Source: Flavobacteriaceae bacterium (GTDB lineage Bacteria > Bacteroidota > Bacteroidia > Flavobacteriales > Flavobacteriaceae). Taken from it: a stretch of 44,441 nt of DNA. This document shows, piece after piece, positions 1 to 9,233 of the stretch. The translations under genes were made by a program, and so were the position numbers. The stretch spans positions 1-44,441 of the forward strand of contig JAGXIE010000149.1 in assembly GCA_024635765.1 (NCBI GenBank), given 5' to 3'. How positions within the stretch are numbered: position 1 is the first letter of the stretch; every line of letters starts with the position of its first letter. The notes beneath the pieces were generated by a model, which worked only from the letters and a program-made list of their open reading frames with translations, was not told the DNA's origin and searched no databases.

Positions 1-1218
1 AAAGACGACGATACTGGATTTTATCAAATGATTCAGGACGACCACCAACTCGGTTTCGGCTTTGATGACTTGCAAGAATATGAGTGGAATGAATGCCAAG
101 AGCATGGGGTATTTAAAACATTTTCTCAACAGAAATATCCATATTTTTGCTAGGAAAAAGCCCCAAATCCCCATAAAAAGAATACCGCCTATAACCCTGA
201 AATTACCATAAGCTTCACCGATGATACTAATGCCCATAGAGGTGTTTTCCTCAATACGGAGACCAGTGAATTTTCTAAAATTCTCTCGTCCTCCTGCTTC
301 CTTCTTATTTGGATTTAGAAACCGTGGTAAGACTGACGCACTCAACGCATCCCATATGGTTTCTCCGTTCAAGAAATTTTGTCTTCTAGGAATTTCATCC
401 ATGATAGCGCTTATAATCCATCCCTGATTCAGACGCACATTATTGTCCTCACCATCTAGCTCGCTAGCATTTGAACCATTCAATAAAACCGCATCCACCA
501 TTAAGCCTGCAAAAAGTTCTAACTTGTTACCTGAATAGCCGTTCCAAATTTGTGCCCGATATACAGCTTTGATGGTTTGCAAGGTAGTGAGGGAAAAAGC
601 AGCTATGGCAAAAGTAATCACTATGCTTTTCTTGGATGGCTTAAACCTAATGGCCCAAAACATATAGAAAAACAAAGACCATAAAATCAAATCATGGAAT
701 AGCGCTTGACGTAATGAGCTAACAAATAAATATACGATGGCTAGATAAAATATTCTCCTTAAATTTTTATTATTTGAAAAATACAAAATAATAGCGCCAG
801 CATATTTAAAATTAGAAAGGATAAATGCAAAAAACCCAAGAGTTCCTGGTAATCTACTACCCAAAAAATCGAACACTACACCGATGATGAAAATAATAAC
901 GCCATATTTTTCATATTTAGTTAGACTTTCGATTGGCAGTTTAAGTTTGGCATAAGGGCGAACCATAAATAGAATAACCACAGAGAATACGATATATGCA
1001 GGAACCACATAAGATGTATATATATGTTGCGGGACGTACATATAATATTTAAAGTGCAATCCAGGGGCATTATATTCGATGGTAGGGCCAAGAATCCATT
1101 GTAATCCAGCGATGAAGAGCATCAGCTCTAAGATTGGAATACTATGTCCTAGTTGCTTTATAAACTCTATAGACACCCATATTAAACACAATAAACCTAA
1201 AATTGTCCAAACATCCAT
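1..1218 (-). CDS. Wzy-like O-antigen polymerase/ligase, 3' end cut by window
   Basis: An open frame of 406 codons runs from an ATG at 1218 off the left edge without a stop. The product is strongly hydrophobic, with many predicted membrane spans and one large hydrophilic loop (roughly residues 230-330) containing several Arg residues. It then returns to a span around GISIIGEAYGNFRVIGG, a pattern typical of oligosaccharide repeat-unit polymerases and O-antigen ligases. Such proteins join undecaprenyl-linked repeat units in the inner membrane or ligate glycan to lipid A. It is the most distal gene seen of the minus-strand polysaccharide operon, 138 bases after the preceding glycosyltransferase. 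The family is inferred from topology and loop character only; polymerase and ligase cannot be separated here. Confidence 0.65.
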   Translation of the reverse strand, partial: MDVWTILGLLCLIWVSIEFIKQLGHSIPILELMLFIAGLQWILGPTIEYNAPGLHFKYYMYVPQHIYTSYVVPAYIVFSVVILFMVRPYAKLKLPIESLTKYEKYGVIIFIIGVVFDFLGSRLPGTLGFFAFILSNFKYAGAIILYFSNNKNLRRIFYLAIVYLFVSSLRQALFHDLILWSLFFYMFWAIRFKPSKKSIVITFAIAAFSLTTLQTIKAVYRAQIWNGYSGNKLELFAGLMVDAVLLNGSNASELDGEDNNVRLNQGWIISAIMDEIPRRQNFLNGETIWDALSASVLPRFLNPNKKEAGGRENFRKFTGLRIEENTSMGISIIGEAYGNFRVIGGILFMGIWGFFLAKIWIFLLRKCFKYPMLLAFIPLIFLQVIKAETELVVVLNHLIKSSIVVF

Positions 1219-1356
1219 TGTTAGTAAATAGTTTTATAGTTGAGCGTTAAAATTGTATTTTTCGATACCACTTAAATCTGTTTTTTAACTAATGGATTGA
1301 GTATTTAAAATTTTATACTTTGTTATTTTCAAATTAAAGATAGTATTGATGATTAT

Positions 1357-2472
1357 TTAAATTTTGATCTCTTGTATTAATTGTTTTAATTCATTTTGAC
1401 AATTAAATCGGATTTCCCTTTGAGTTTGGTTAGTTGAATCGAAGGAATCTAAAACTTCATCTGTTAAATTTTCAAAATTGACAGCCAGAACATTGGGCTT
1501 GGAATTTTCATTTAAAAAGGGTTTACAGCCTAATAACTTTTCCGATACCCAAACATCAAGACCACAAACCAAATACTCAAAAAGCTTATTAGGCGCATTA
1601 TATTTATAATTTGTATTGTGTGGTTTGTATAGTACCAATCCAAGATTATATTGACTCGCTGTTTTTGGAATCTCTTCGTAAGGCAGACCTTTGTCAAAAA
1701 AATTTATATTTGACATATTGAGTGATTCTAGAAATAATTTGGCATCTGAATGAATATTGTAAGAATAGATGTCCAATTTTAATCTTTTTGGCCGTTCTAT
1801 TACAAAGTTGACCACCTCTCTAATATAAGTACTCTCGAATGAGATAGCTCCGATATAAAACATTTTGACAATTCCATCATCAACAGCAGTCTGATTTTTG
1901 TTAAACCATGAAGAAGGTGGGTAATTTGCCAAAACATGTAGTTTCCTTTTTTTAATATTTGGATAGTCCTTTGAAAAAAAATCAAGTCGATCTGAATTGG
2001 TCTGGGAAATCCATTCGGCTTTTTTGTACAGAAAAGCCATCTCTAATTGGTGATAAAAATTTATTGAAGCCATTGCTGGATCTTTAAAGGCTTCCTTTGG
2101 ATAATATTCATGGTAATGAATAAAAACACTCACTTTTTTATTGAAAAATTTTTTATAAATATATACAGGGAAAGCAGAATGTGGTTCAAAGTATAGAATG
2201 ACATTAGGTCTAAACACCAACATGCGATATACGGGAAATACAATCGATGCAAAAAAATACAAAATTTTAAATACAAAATTGGAGGCATTCGCTGGATATA
2301 CTGTTCGATGTATTGGAATATTTGTTAGTCTGTAATCGGGTCTCTTTTTAGTATTAAAAGTCGAAAACACAGATGTGCTCAAATCAACGTCATTGTTTAA
2401 AATATTCAATAAGTTTGTCACTGGAGGGAAGAATTCCAATGGAAGTATATGGAGTACAAAAAGTCGTTTCAA
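1357..2472 (-). CDS. Glycosyltransferase, GT4-like (GT-B fold)
   Basis: The product has 371 residues and starts at a TTG (2472); no upstream ATG is in frame. The N-terminal half is loosely conserved. The C-terminal half has the GT-B nucleotide-sugar-binding arrangement, with a segment near residue 205 (VKMFYIGAISFE) and a late motif YKYNAPNKLFEYLVCGLDVW, where an acidic residue precedes the usual loop of group 1 glycosyltransferases. It probably adds one sugar to the lipid-linked glycan at the cytoplasmic face. It lies 22 bases after the next upstream gene in the same operon. Donor and linkage cannot be read from sequence. Confidence 0.75.
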   Translation of the reverse strand: MKRLFVLHILPLEFFPPVTNLLNILNNDVDLSTSVFSTFNTKKRPDYRLTNIPIHRTVYPANASNFVFKILYFFASIVFPVYRMLVFRPNVILYFEPHSAFPVYIYKKFFNKKVSVFIHYHEYYPKEAFKDPAMASINFYHQLEMAFLYKKAEWISQTNSDRLDFFSKDYPNIKKRKLHVLANYPPSSWFNKNQTAVDDGIVKMFYIGAISFESTYIREVVNFVIERPKRLKLDIYSYNIHSDAKLFLESLNMSNINFFDKGLPYEEIPKTASQYNLGLVLYKPHNTNYKYNAPNKLFEYLVCGLDVWVSEKLLGCKPFLNENSKPNVLAVNFENLTDEVLDSFDSTNQTQREIRFNCQNELKQLIQEIKI

Positions 2473-2494
2473 TTTTAAATTGTTTTAATATAAT

Positions 2495-3514
2495 TTAATT
2501 GTTTTCAACAATACCTATCTTACAACATATTTGTTGCAACTCACTTTCATAATCATATCCTTTTTCAATTACTCTTTTATAACCTTTTTGAGTTAACTGT
2601 TGAAGTCCTTTCTTTTCTTCCATAAAATGGAGAATCCTTTTAGCCATATCATCATAGGTTGAAAAGAAAATTACTTCGTCTTCTTCAAAAAACATTTCTG
2701 TTTCAACATTACGCTCTGTAAGTAATGCCGTACCGCAGGCAGGGATTTCAAAAGTACGGGTAGTATGAAGTTCTGGAAACCTTTTTGATACTAATCCCAT
2801 TCCGAACATCGACCCTGATATGGCTTTAGCATAATCGTCTTTAAAAAGACTGTCCCCTAAAAAAGTGAGTCCATCGAGATTATTTTTCTTTACAAAGGTT
2901 TTCCAGTTTTTGCCTGCCAAATCTACTTTTATTTTATGCCTTAGCAATGTCGTGATGGCAACTTCTCTAGATGGTTCATTTAGACCGATGAATATGACTT
3001 TATTTTCTTTTTGCTCAAAAGTGAATCTTGGATAATGAACTTTTCTATCAAATCCTTGAGGTAAAAATATAAGTTTGAATTGCTCTATATATTCTAAGTA
3101 TTGTTTCTCCTCAAAAGATTTTGTAGTGATACAATAATCGTAATATTTCAAACTATTATAAAAATGTACAGATTGATTCCCTTCAAATGCAGTATCAGGC
3201 GTGTAATGGATTAGCTGATTGGTGACTTGACGCAATCGCTTTGTGACTTCAGGTTTTATAAATATGGCCTTATCCACCCAAATTACATCATAATCATTGC
3301 CAATATTATGGAGTATAAAATTGTTGGTTTCTGAAACCAAAGGCCCTATTTTAAAACGAAATGCCATCGACCTAAATACTACATGGCTTTTATAAAAAGG
3401 AATATGCGTATCAATTACCTCAAATTCACTTGGGCTTAGAACTTCCTTCAAAGTTTCAGCGCGCATGCGAGAGGTGGTGCCTTCTGAAAACTGTCCTATA
3501 TAAAGAAATTTCAT
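2495..3514 (-). CDS. Glycosyltransferase, CgeB-like (Glyco_trans_1_2 type)
   Basis: The product has 339 residues from an ATG. It begins MKFLYIGQFSEGTTSRMRA, a Rossmann-type start with a possible substrate loop. The C-terminal 90 residues carry the features of CgeB/Glyco_trans_1_2 proteins: an E-I-P-A-C-G-T-A-L-L-T-E loop followed by an acidic patch (EMFFEEDEVIFF) and a helical tail. It is expected to be a cytoplasmic sugar transferase acting on the polysaccharide repeat unit. It sits 11 bases from the upstream glycosyltransferase gene, so co-translation is likely. Sugar specificity is unknown. Confidence 0.75.
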   Translation of the reverse strand: MKFLYIGQFSEGTTSRMRAETLKEVLSPSEFEVIDTHIPFYKSHVVFRSMAFRFKIGPLVSETNNFILHNIGNDYDVIWVDKAIFIKPEVTKRLRQVTNQLIHYTPDTAFEGNQSVHFYNSLKYYDYCITTKSFEEKQYLEYIEQFKLIFLPQGFDRKVHYPRFTFEQKENKVIFIGLNEPSREVAITTLLRHKIKVDLAGKNWKTFVKKNNLDGLTFLGDSLFKDDYAKAISGSMFGMGLVSKRFPELHTTRTFEIPACGTALLTERNVETEMFFEEDEVIFFSTYDDMAKRILHFMEEKKGLQQLTQKGYKRVIEKGYDYESELQQICCKIGIVENN

Positions 3515-3525
3515 AGTGACATCAT

Positions 3526-4563
3526 TTAGAAATGTTTTTCCAGTTGCCTAATATACCTATCAATAGAAAAGTGCTTTTTTAAATTTTCTCTAACTAAAGC
3601 TCGATCGTTATTTGAAAATTCAACAAGGCAAGTTGATAATTGATTTACTATTTTTTCTTCCCATAAGTCCGTAAATTCAACACTAAATTTTTCCATACAA
3701 AGTACTTGATTTATTTCTCCACATCCTCCCGAATTAAAGCAAATAAATGGAATGTCTCTTGCCCAACTTTCCAGACCAATTCTTCCTAGAGGCTCCTTTT
3801 CATTCAAATGAAGAACAATATCAATTGATGAATATATACTGTCTTGGTCTTTTACAAAGCCTCTAAATTCTATATCCGGAAAATTATTTCCATCATACTT
3901 TTTGAAGAAGTGGGATGCCTTTGCTTCATTTTTCATTACGTCTCCAAAAAAAATAAAATGAAAACGTTTTGATGTATCATGATTGAAATAATAATCAAAT
4001 AATTTTTCATAATTTGTTAATCCCTTCGAGGATGAGACTCTTCCAATAATTCCAACTTTAATAATTTCATTCCCCAATTTTTTTTTATAAGATAGATGTT
4101 CTACCTTATCAATTGGGTCATAAATTTTAACGGAATTATAATTTGGCAACAACAAGTCATTTATAAAGTTAGATATGCTAATAAGCACAACGTTTTTTGG
4201 AAGTTTCCCCAAACGATTAGTGGTTGTATCTTCTGTTAAACGTATATGAACTATTACTTTAACGAAGGGCAATAGCTTCGCTAGCAATTTTGCATATTTG
4301 ATGTGACCCCCTTCATTTATATATAAAGTATAATTTCTTTTAAAAAAAAACTTTAAATATAATTTGACATATAGGATAATCAAACTGTCAAATTGGTGTA
4401 AAGTTTGTTTATCTAATAATTTTAATTTCTCATCAAATATGCTGTTTCTGGGAACATAAACATTGAATCTCGAGTTTGTAAATTTGAGATGATTATATAG
4501 TACTTGTTCACTGCCATAGAAATTTCCAGATGGGCTTACAATAATTGTATTTGTATTATGCAT
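3526..4563 (-). CDS. Glycosyltransferase, group 1/GT4-like
   Basis: The product has 345 residues from an ATG. A glycine-containing N-terminal loop (SPSGNFYGSEQVLYNHL) is typical of GT-B acceptor domains. The donor half starts near residue 168 (KVGIIGRVSSSKG), the usual strand-loop signature of GT4 enzymes. It ends in LHLNEKEPLGRIGLESWA, where the E-x7-E-like pair that contacts the nucleotide sugar is recognisable. It is a cytosolic transferase in the minus-strand polysaccharide operon, separated from the next upstream gene by 85 bases of AT-rich DNA. Its exact donor is unknown. Confidence 0.8.
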   Translation of the reverse strand: MHNTNTIIVSPSGNFYGSEQVLYNHLKFTNSRFNVYVPRNSIFDEKLKLLDKQTLHQFDSLIILYVKLYLKFFFKRNYTLYINEGGHIKYAKLLAKLLPFVKVIVHIRLTEDTTTNRLGKLPKNVVLISISNFINDLLLPNYNSVKIYDPIDKVEHLSYKKKLGNEIIKVGIIGRVSSSKGLTNYEKLFDYYFNHDTSKRFHFIFFGDVMKNEAKASHFFKKYDGNNFPDIEFRGFVKDQDSIYSSIDIVLHLNEKEPLGRIGLESWARDIPFICFNSGGCGEINQVLCMEKFSVEFTDLWEEKIVNQLSTCLVEFSNNDRALVRENLKKHFSIDRYIRQLEKHF

Positions 4564-4648
4564 AAAAATTTATAATTGAAATCATTGAATAAAACATTGG
4601 CAATGTTTTCAATTATTTTAATTAGGTTTTACTTAATTTTTGTAATCA

Positions 4649-5719
4649 TTAAGAAGTGTTAAATTGATCTACTATTGTTTGTAGTTTTACTTTAATATAA
4701 GTGCTATTATTTATATTTTCGTAAAGTTCTCTTGCCGATTCTCTTCTTTTATTATATGCTTCCTCACTTTCACTATAAGCAAGAAGTATGCATTTACTCA
4801 ATTCATCTGCATTATTAGCATTAAAAAGCAAACCCGCACTAGAATTTTCATAAACTTCAGGAATAGAACCAACTCTTGAGGCTATGATTGGAATGGATTT
4901 GCCGCAAGCCTCAATTAGTGATAAAGGATAACCCTCGTGTTTTGATGGAAGCACAATAAAATCTGCATCATTATAAAGTTCTGTCATTTTTCTATTATCA
5001 ACAAATCCTTGAAATTGTACATCGTCTAGGCCATAAGCCATTTTCTGGATTAAATCTACATTACCTCTTCCACAGATATCCAGCTTAATATTAATCTGTT
5101 GTTTTATGATTCGGAGCGCATCAAATAGGCAATCAAAGCCCTTATCTTTATCTAATCTGCCTACATAAAGTAATTTTCCAGTTCTCTTTTTTAATTTATT
5201 TTGTACTTCTTCCCATTTGGTCCAAAAAGGAAGTACACCTATCGGGCCATTAAAGTTATAATTGTTAATGATATTGTTTTTAATAGTTTCTGAAGGAGCT
5301 AATAATAATTTAGCATGTTTTAGTTTTGCTACGATTCCAGGATATACAAAACGATTCCCTTTATTTGCTTCTGTAGTTTCCCAGATAATGATGTTTTGCC
5401 ATTTTGAGAAAGAAAGTAAAAGTTTAATCTCATATGTTAACCCAACGCAATGAATAAATTTTGGTTTACGAATAACAGAAAAAAATAAAAGTCTAATAAT
5501 TAGACTTAATTGAGGAAGCTTCCATCTATGACCATAATTTAGTATCGGACCATAAATATTTATATTTTTCTGCTGTATATCAACCTCGCATGAGGTGGCA
5601 AAAACCGAGATATTAAATCCCAAATCGCTATAGGCCGTTGCAAGTAACTTGGTCGCTTTATCGGCACCGCCGGCAACGCCAATTGCTGAAGACAAAATAT
5701 AAATTCGACTCTTATTCAA
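4649..5719 (-). CDS. Glycosyltransferase, GT4 family
   Basis: The product has 356 residues. The start is a TTG at 5719, inside the stop region of the upstream SDR gene (8-base overlap), with no in-frame ATG nearby. It has a clear GT4 layout: an N-terminal acceptor domain with AGGADKATKLLA, and a C-terminal donor domain with KLLYVGRLDKDKGFD. The late motif VLPSKHEGYPLSLIEACGKSIPIIAS is the E-x7-E site that binds the nucleotide-sugar phosphate and ribose. It probably transfers one hexose-type residue during repeat-unit assembly at the cytoplasmic membrane. The overlap with the preceding gene indicates translational coupling. Confidence 0.88.
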   Translation of the reverse strand: MNKSRIYILSSAIGVAGGADKATKLLATAYSDLGFNISVFATSCEVDIQQKNINIYGPILNYGHRWKLPQLSLIIRLLFFSVIRKPKFIHCVGLTYEIKLLLSFSKWQNIIIWETTEANKGNRFVYPGIVAKLKHAKLLLAPSETIKNNIINNYNFNGPIGVLPFWTKWEEVQNKLKKRTGKLLYVGRLDKDKGFDCLFDALRIIKQQINIKLDICGRGNVDLIQKMAYGLDDVQFQGFVDNRKMTELYNDADFIVLPSKHEGYPLSLIEACGKSIPIIASRVGSIPEVYENSSAGLLFNANNADELSKCILLAYSESEEAYNKRRESARELYENINNSTYIKVKLQTIVDQFNTS

Positions 5720-6626
5720 GGTTTAATAAATCATTCCACATCCATAATAATGTTTCATCTAAACCAAATAATAGCTCCCATTTAAGATGATTTTTTGCCT
5801 TTGTGATATCGGCCACTTGATGTGGTACTAAAGATTTTTGGTTACGAGCAAACTGATATTCTAAAGACTTTGTTTGATGTGGACAGGTGTTTATGATTTC
5901 ATCAATCAAATCTGTTCCTTGAGTTTTAACACCAGAACCTATATGGTACAATTCGCCTGCCATACCATTTTCAATACTTAAATCAATAGCATTGCATAAA
6001 TCTCTAATGTCTAAATAATCTCGGTATGATGATAAATCCCCAAACTGCAGAGGTAGGGCATCAGTATTTCTTAGCGATTCTTGAAATAATTTAATGGCTC
6101 TCCCAGCAAGCAAAGAATCAGGCATTCCTGCTCCTAAAATATTGAATAACCTAAGTCTTATAACTTCTATATCATGCTTTAAATAATACTGATGTGCTAA
6201 TTCAGACTGCATTAGCTTTGTTAGTCCGTAGTAATCAACCGGATTGCATTTGTCATTCTCTGAACTGGGATTTTTAATAGGTATGCCAAGCTCAGCTGAT
6301 GAACCAATAATTATTACTTTAATTGGTCTATTTATTTTTAAAACCGCATTTAATAAATTTTCGGTTGCTTTAACATTGCTTAAAAACAAGTTTTCTAGTT
6401 CGCCAAATCTACTTGAAGCAAGATGAATAATAACATCGGGCGCAAACGCATCTATCTCTTCACTCAAACGCACATCTGATAATTCAATGATTGTTTCATT
6501 TATAGCGTTATGATTCAAACTTCTTCTTGATAGTCCCAATATATTTGAACCATTCCCCTTTGCTAGTAGGTGTTTGATATAAGTTTGACCTATGAATCCG
6601 TTATGACCGGTAATTAGGTATTTCAT
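5712..6626 (-). CDS. NAD(P)-dependent SDR, nucleotide-sugar reductase/epimerase type
   Basis: The product is a 304-residue extended short-chain dehydrogenase. The Rossmann glycine motif GHNGFIG is at residues 7-13, a GSSAELG segment near 108-114 marks the catalytic Ser, and YGLTK at 133-137 is the catalytic Y-x3-K. A GSG segment (YHIGSGVKTQG) near residue 230 is typical of nucleotide-sugar SDRs. The overall layout resembles GDP-6-deoxy-mannose reductase/RmlD-like enzymes that finish 6-deoxysugar synthesis. It is preceded by a sugar-nucleotidyltransferase and a 4,6-dehydratase-like gene, so the three could form one activated-deoxysugar route. The exact substrate is inferred only from context. 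Confidence 0.82.
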   Translation of the reverse strand: MKYLITGHNGFIGQTYIKHLLAKGNGSNILGLSRRSLNHNAINETIIELSDVRLSEEIDAFAPDVIIHLASSRFGELENLFLSNVKATENLLNAVLKINRPIKVIIIGSSAELGIPIKNPSSENDKCNPVDYYGLTKLMQSELAHQYYLKHDIEVIRLRLFNILGAGMPDSLLAGRAIKLFQESLRNTDALPLQFGDLSSYRDYLDIRDLCNAIDLSIENGMAGELYHIGSGVKTQGTDLIDEIINTCPHQTKSLEYQFARNQKSLVPHQVADITKAKNHLKWELLFGLDETLLWMWNDLLNLE

Positions 6627-6629
6627 TAA

Positions 6630-7346
6630 TTAATTATTAGGTAAGAATAAATTTTTATGCTTTTCAAACTCCTCTGTAGCCTTATGAAAATCTTCTATTC
6701 GTCCAATATCCAACCATTTGGCATCATTATTATATCCCTTTACTATATACCCTTGATCTACAAGGTTCATGGCGAGTGTTGGGAAATCTAAATATTCTCC
6801 CTTCTTGATGAACTTCAACACTTTTGGGTTATATATATAAATACCCATACTAACTTTATAATCTTTTACCGGTTTCTCTAAATAACCGGTAACATTGTCA
6901 GAATCATTTAGTTCAAGAACACCAAGATCTATCTTAACTTGTTTTTTATGTGTCGCTATTGTTAGCATGCTCTCATTACTATTATGAAATTTAATGATGT
7001 CTGAATAGTCCAAAGTTGTTAATACATCCCCATTCATGACTAAAAAAGTATCATCCATTCCTTCTAAGAATGCTAACGAACCTGCGGTACCGGTGGGGTG
7101 TTCTTCAGTTATATAATTAATTTGTATCTTTTTGGTTAAAGATGGTCGCTGCATAAAATAAGCCTTGATTAATTCTGACAAATAGCCCACCATTAAGGTT
7201 ACTTCCTTAAAGTTGTGATGTATAAGTTGAAGAATAATTATTTCTAAAATTGGAAAATCTCCAACTGGTACTAGTGGCTTCGGTAGCACGGTTGTATAAG
7301 GTGCCAAACGTGTTCCTTTTCCTCCTGCTAATATTACTGCTTTCAT
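6630..7346 (-). CDS. Sugar-phosphate nucleotidyltransferase
   Basis: The product has 238 residues from an ATG. The N-terminal signature GGKGTRL at residues 8-14 and the PKPLVPVG segment at 22-29 are the nucleotide-binding elements of the NTP_transferase family. A metal-binding NGDV motif lies near residue 107. It joins a sugar-1-phosphate to an NTP to give an activated NDP-sugar in the cytosol. At 238 residues it is shorter than RmlA (about 290) and closer in size to the HddC/WcbM-like and short mannose-1-phosphate guanylyltransferase-like groups. The stop lies 3 bases before the downstream SDR start. The nucleotide and sugar used are not determinable here. Confidence 0.85.
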   Translation of the reverse strand: MKAVILAGGKGTRLAPYTTVLPKPLVPVGDFPILEIIILQLIHHNFKEVTLMVGYLSELIKAYFMQRPSLTKKIQINYITEEHPTGTAGSLAFLEGMDDTFLVMNGDVLTTLDYSDIIKFHNSNESMLTIATHKKQVKIDLGVLELNDSDNVTGYLEKPVKDYKVSMGIYIYNPKVLKFIKKGEYLDFPTLAMNLVDQGYIVKGYNNDAKWLDIGRIEDFHKATEEFEKHKNLFLPNN

Positions 7347-7361
7347 ATAATTTTATTTTTA

Positions 7362-8348
7362 TTATTTATTATAGATATCTGCTTTATACTTGTTCAAATT
7401 ATCGTTATTTGAAAACCAGTCGATTGTTTTTAAAAGGCCTTCATCTAAGGTAGTACTTGGTTTCCAGTTTGTATGTTTAAATAATTTTGTGTTATCCCCC
7501 AAAAGACGATAAACTTCACTTTTTTCAGGTCTCAATCTCTCAGCATCACTAATTATTTTACCTTCAATACCTGTTAACTTAAACAATTTATTTGCCAGGT
7601 CTTCAATAGTCACCTCGTTATTAGTTGCAATATTTACTTCCTCGCCAATTAACGTTTCTTGTTTAAATATTTCAATAAAGGCTTTAGCGGTGTCCTTAAC
7701 AAATACTAAATCTCTAGTTGGATACAATGCCCCTAACTTAATCTCGTTTAGGCCAGATAATAACTGCGTAATTATTGTAGGTATAACAGCTCTTGCTGAT
7801 TGACGAGGACCATAGGTGTTGAATGGTCTCACAATTGTAACTGGTAAATTAAAGCTTCTAAAAAAAGAATCTGCTAAAGCATCCGCACCAATTTTAGTAG
7901 CTGAATATGGTGATTGTCCTTGTCGCGGATGGCTTTCATTGATTGGCACCTGTAACGCGGTTCCATAAACCTCAGAGGTAGAAGTCACCAACACTCTTTT
8001 TATTTTTAATTCCTTAGCTGCTTGCAGTACGTTTAAGGTACCATTGATATTCGTTTCCACATAGCTTTGTGGTGAATAATAACTATAAGGTATAGCAATT
8101 AATGCAGCTAAATGAAAGATAGAGTCGCAACCTTTTACTGCCTCCTTTACACAAAAAGGATCGCGTACATCTCCTGTAAAAATTTCAATTTCCTGAATAA
8201 TATCTGCTGGTAATGTATCCAGCCATCCCCAGCTATTAAAAGAATTGTAATAAACAAAGGCTTTAACTTTATAGCCTTGTAACACTAATTCTTCTGCTAG
8301 GTGACTTCCTATGAAGCCGTCTGCACCCGTAACTAAAATTTTTTCCAT
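7362..8348 (-). CDS. LegB-like NAD-dependent 4,6-dehydratase
   Basis: The product is a 328-residue SDR with GADGFIG at residues 8-14, TSTSEVYG at 122-129 and catalytic Y148-x3-K152. The segment YNSFNSWGWLD (about residues 34-44) is characteristic, as I recall it, of the LegB group, which converts UDP-GlcNAc-type substrates to 4-keto-6-deoxy sugars. Typical partners for legionaminic acid synthesis (LegC aminotransferase, LegI synthase, CMP transferase) do not surround it, so the keto-sugar probably feeds a different sugar here. It lies 15 bases upstream of the nucleotidyltransferase and overlaps the preceding GT2 gene by 16 bases. Confidence 0.78.
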   Translation of the reverse strand: MEKILVTGADGFIGSHLAEELVLQGYKVKAFVYYNSFNSWGWLDTLPADIIQEIEIFTGDVRDPFCVKEAVKGCDSIFHLAALIAIPYSYYSPQSYVETNINGTLNVLQAAKELKIKRVLVTSTSEVYGTALQVPINESHPRQGQSPYSATKIGADALADSFFRSFNLPVTIVRPFNTYGPRQSARAVIPTIITQLLSGLNEIKLGALYPTRDLVFVKDTAKAFIEIFKQETLIGEEVNIATNNEVTIEDLANKLFKLTGIEGKIISDAERLRPEKSEVYRLLGDNTKLFKHTNWKPSTTLDEGLLKTIDWFSNNDNLNKYKADIYNK

Positions 8349-9226
8349 GTTTGTGGTTTAAATATTAATAATAAATCAAACAAATTAAGTTCGCAAGTTT
8401 TATAGAGCTTAAGAGCATTTGAGACCTCTCGTCTTTTTAATAGCTCTGCAAAAAAGAGGCGGACTTTATGAGTTTTATATGTTTTAATTGATTGTTCCTT
8501 TTCAAGCTTTGTTAGTGGTAGATCTTCATTTTTCATTAATTCCCAAAAGAGTTGATGATTTAGCTTAATGTAACCATCAATAGACTGTCCGAGTTGAAAT
8601 TCTTGTTCCTCATGCTGTCGCCACCAAATTAAAGCCGGTTGAAACAAGACAATTGGTCCGTTCATACTAAATTTCATCCACATTTCTGTATCGCCAATAT
8701 ACCGCCTGCCGGAAAAACCTCCCAATTCAAAAAAGACTTCCCGTTTAAAAATCGTTCCCGTGGGGCCACTTTGAAAAAAACTATTACCAAAAAAATGCTC
8801 TAAAAAAGCGTCTCTAGCCTCTACTAAAACAGGATATGGTTGGTGATACTCACGTATGTTATATTGGGTGCCAAAATTAGCTTCCGGATAGGTTTCCATG
8901 GCAGCAACCATCACCCCTAAACCGTGAGGATAAATCAGGTCGTCTGCGTCTAAATATTTAATATATTTTCCTTTGGCATACGAAGCAGCCTTATTGCGAT
9001 TGGGATAATCCCCTAAATTTGATTGGTTTACATATACCTTTATACGTGCATCTTTTGCTTCATACATTCTTGCTATCGTTACTGAATCATCTTTAGATTG
9101 GTCATCCACGATGATCAGTTCCCAATCTTGAAAAGTTGATTTTAATACGCTTTCAATACACGCAGCGATGTACTTTTCGCGGTTGTAAACGGTGGTAAGG
9201 ATGGAAACAAGAGGTATTTTATTCAT
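8333..9226 (-). CDS. Glycosyltransferase family 2
   Basis: The product has 297 residues from the ATG at 9226. An upstream in-frame GTG at 9259 would overlap the previous gene by 26 bases, whereas the ATG lies 8 bases after that gene's stop and gives a standard GT2 N terminus (VSILTTVYNREKYI). GT-A motifs are present: VDDQSKDD for uracil/ribose contact and DADD for the metal-binding DxD, with a conserved late GGFSGRRYIGDTEMW segment that contains the catalytic acid region. It is cytosolic, inverting by family, and acts on the growing repeat unit. It overlaps the downstream LegB-like gene by 16 bases. Confidence 0.88.
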   Translation of the reverse strand: MNKIPLVSILTTVYNREKYIAACIESVLKSTFQDWELIIVDDQSKDDSVTIARMYEAKDARIKVYVNQSNLGDYPNRNKAASYAKGKYIKYLDADDLIYPHGLGVMVAAMETYPEANFGTQYNIREYHQPYPVLVEARDAFLEHFFGNSFFQSGPTGTIFKREVFFELGGFSGRRYIGDTEMWMKFSMNGPIVLFQPALIWWRQHEEQEFQLGQSIDGYIKLNHQLFWELMKNEDLPLTKLEKEQSIKTYKTHKVRLFFAELLKRREVSNALKLYKTCELNLFDLLLIFKPQTWKKF

Positions 9227-9233
9227 TTGTGAA

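Noticed and set aside
221-427. Plus-strand 68-residue frame near the left edge
   Set aside because: It is antisense to the Wzy-like membrane protein, whose minus-strand frame stays open for 406 codons.
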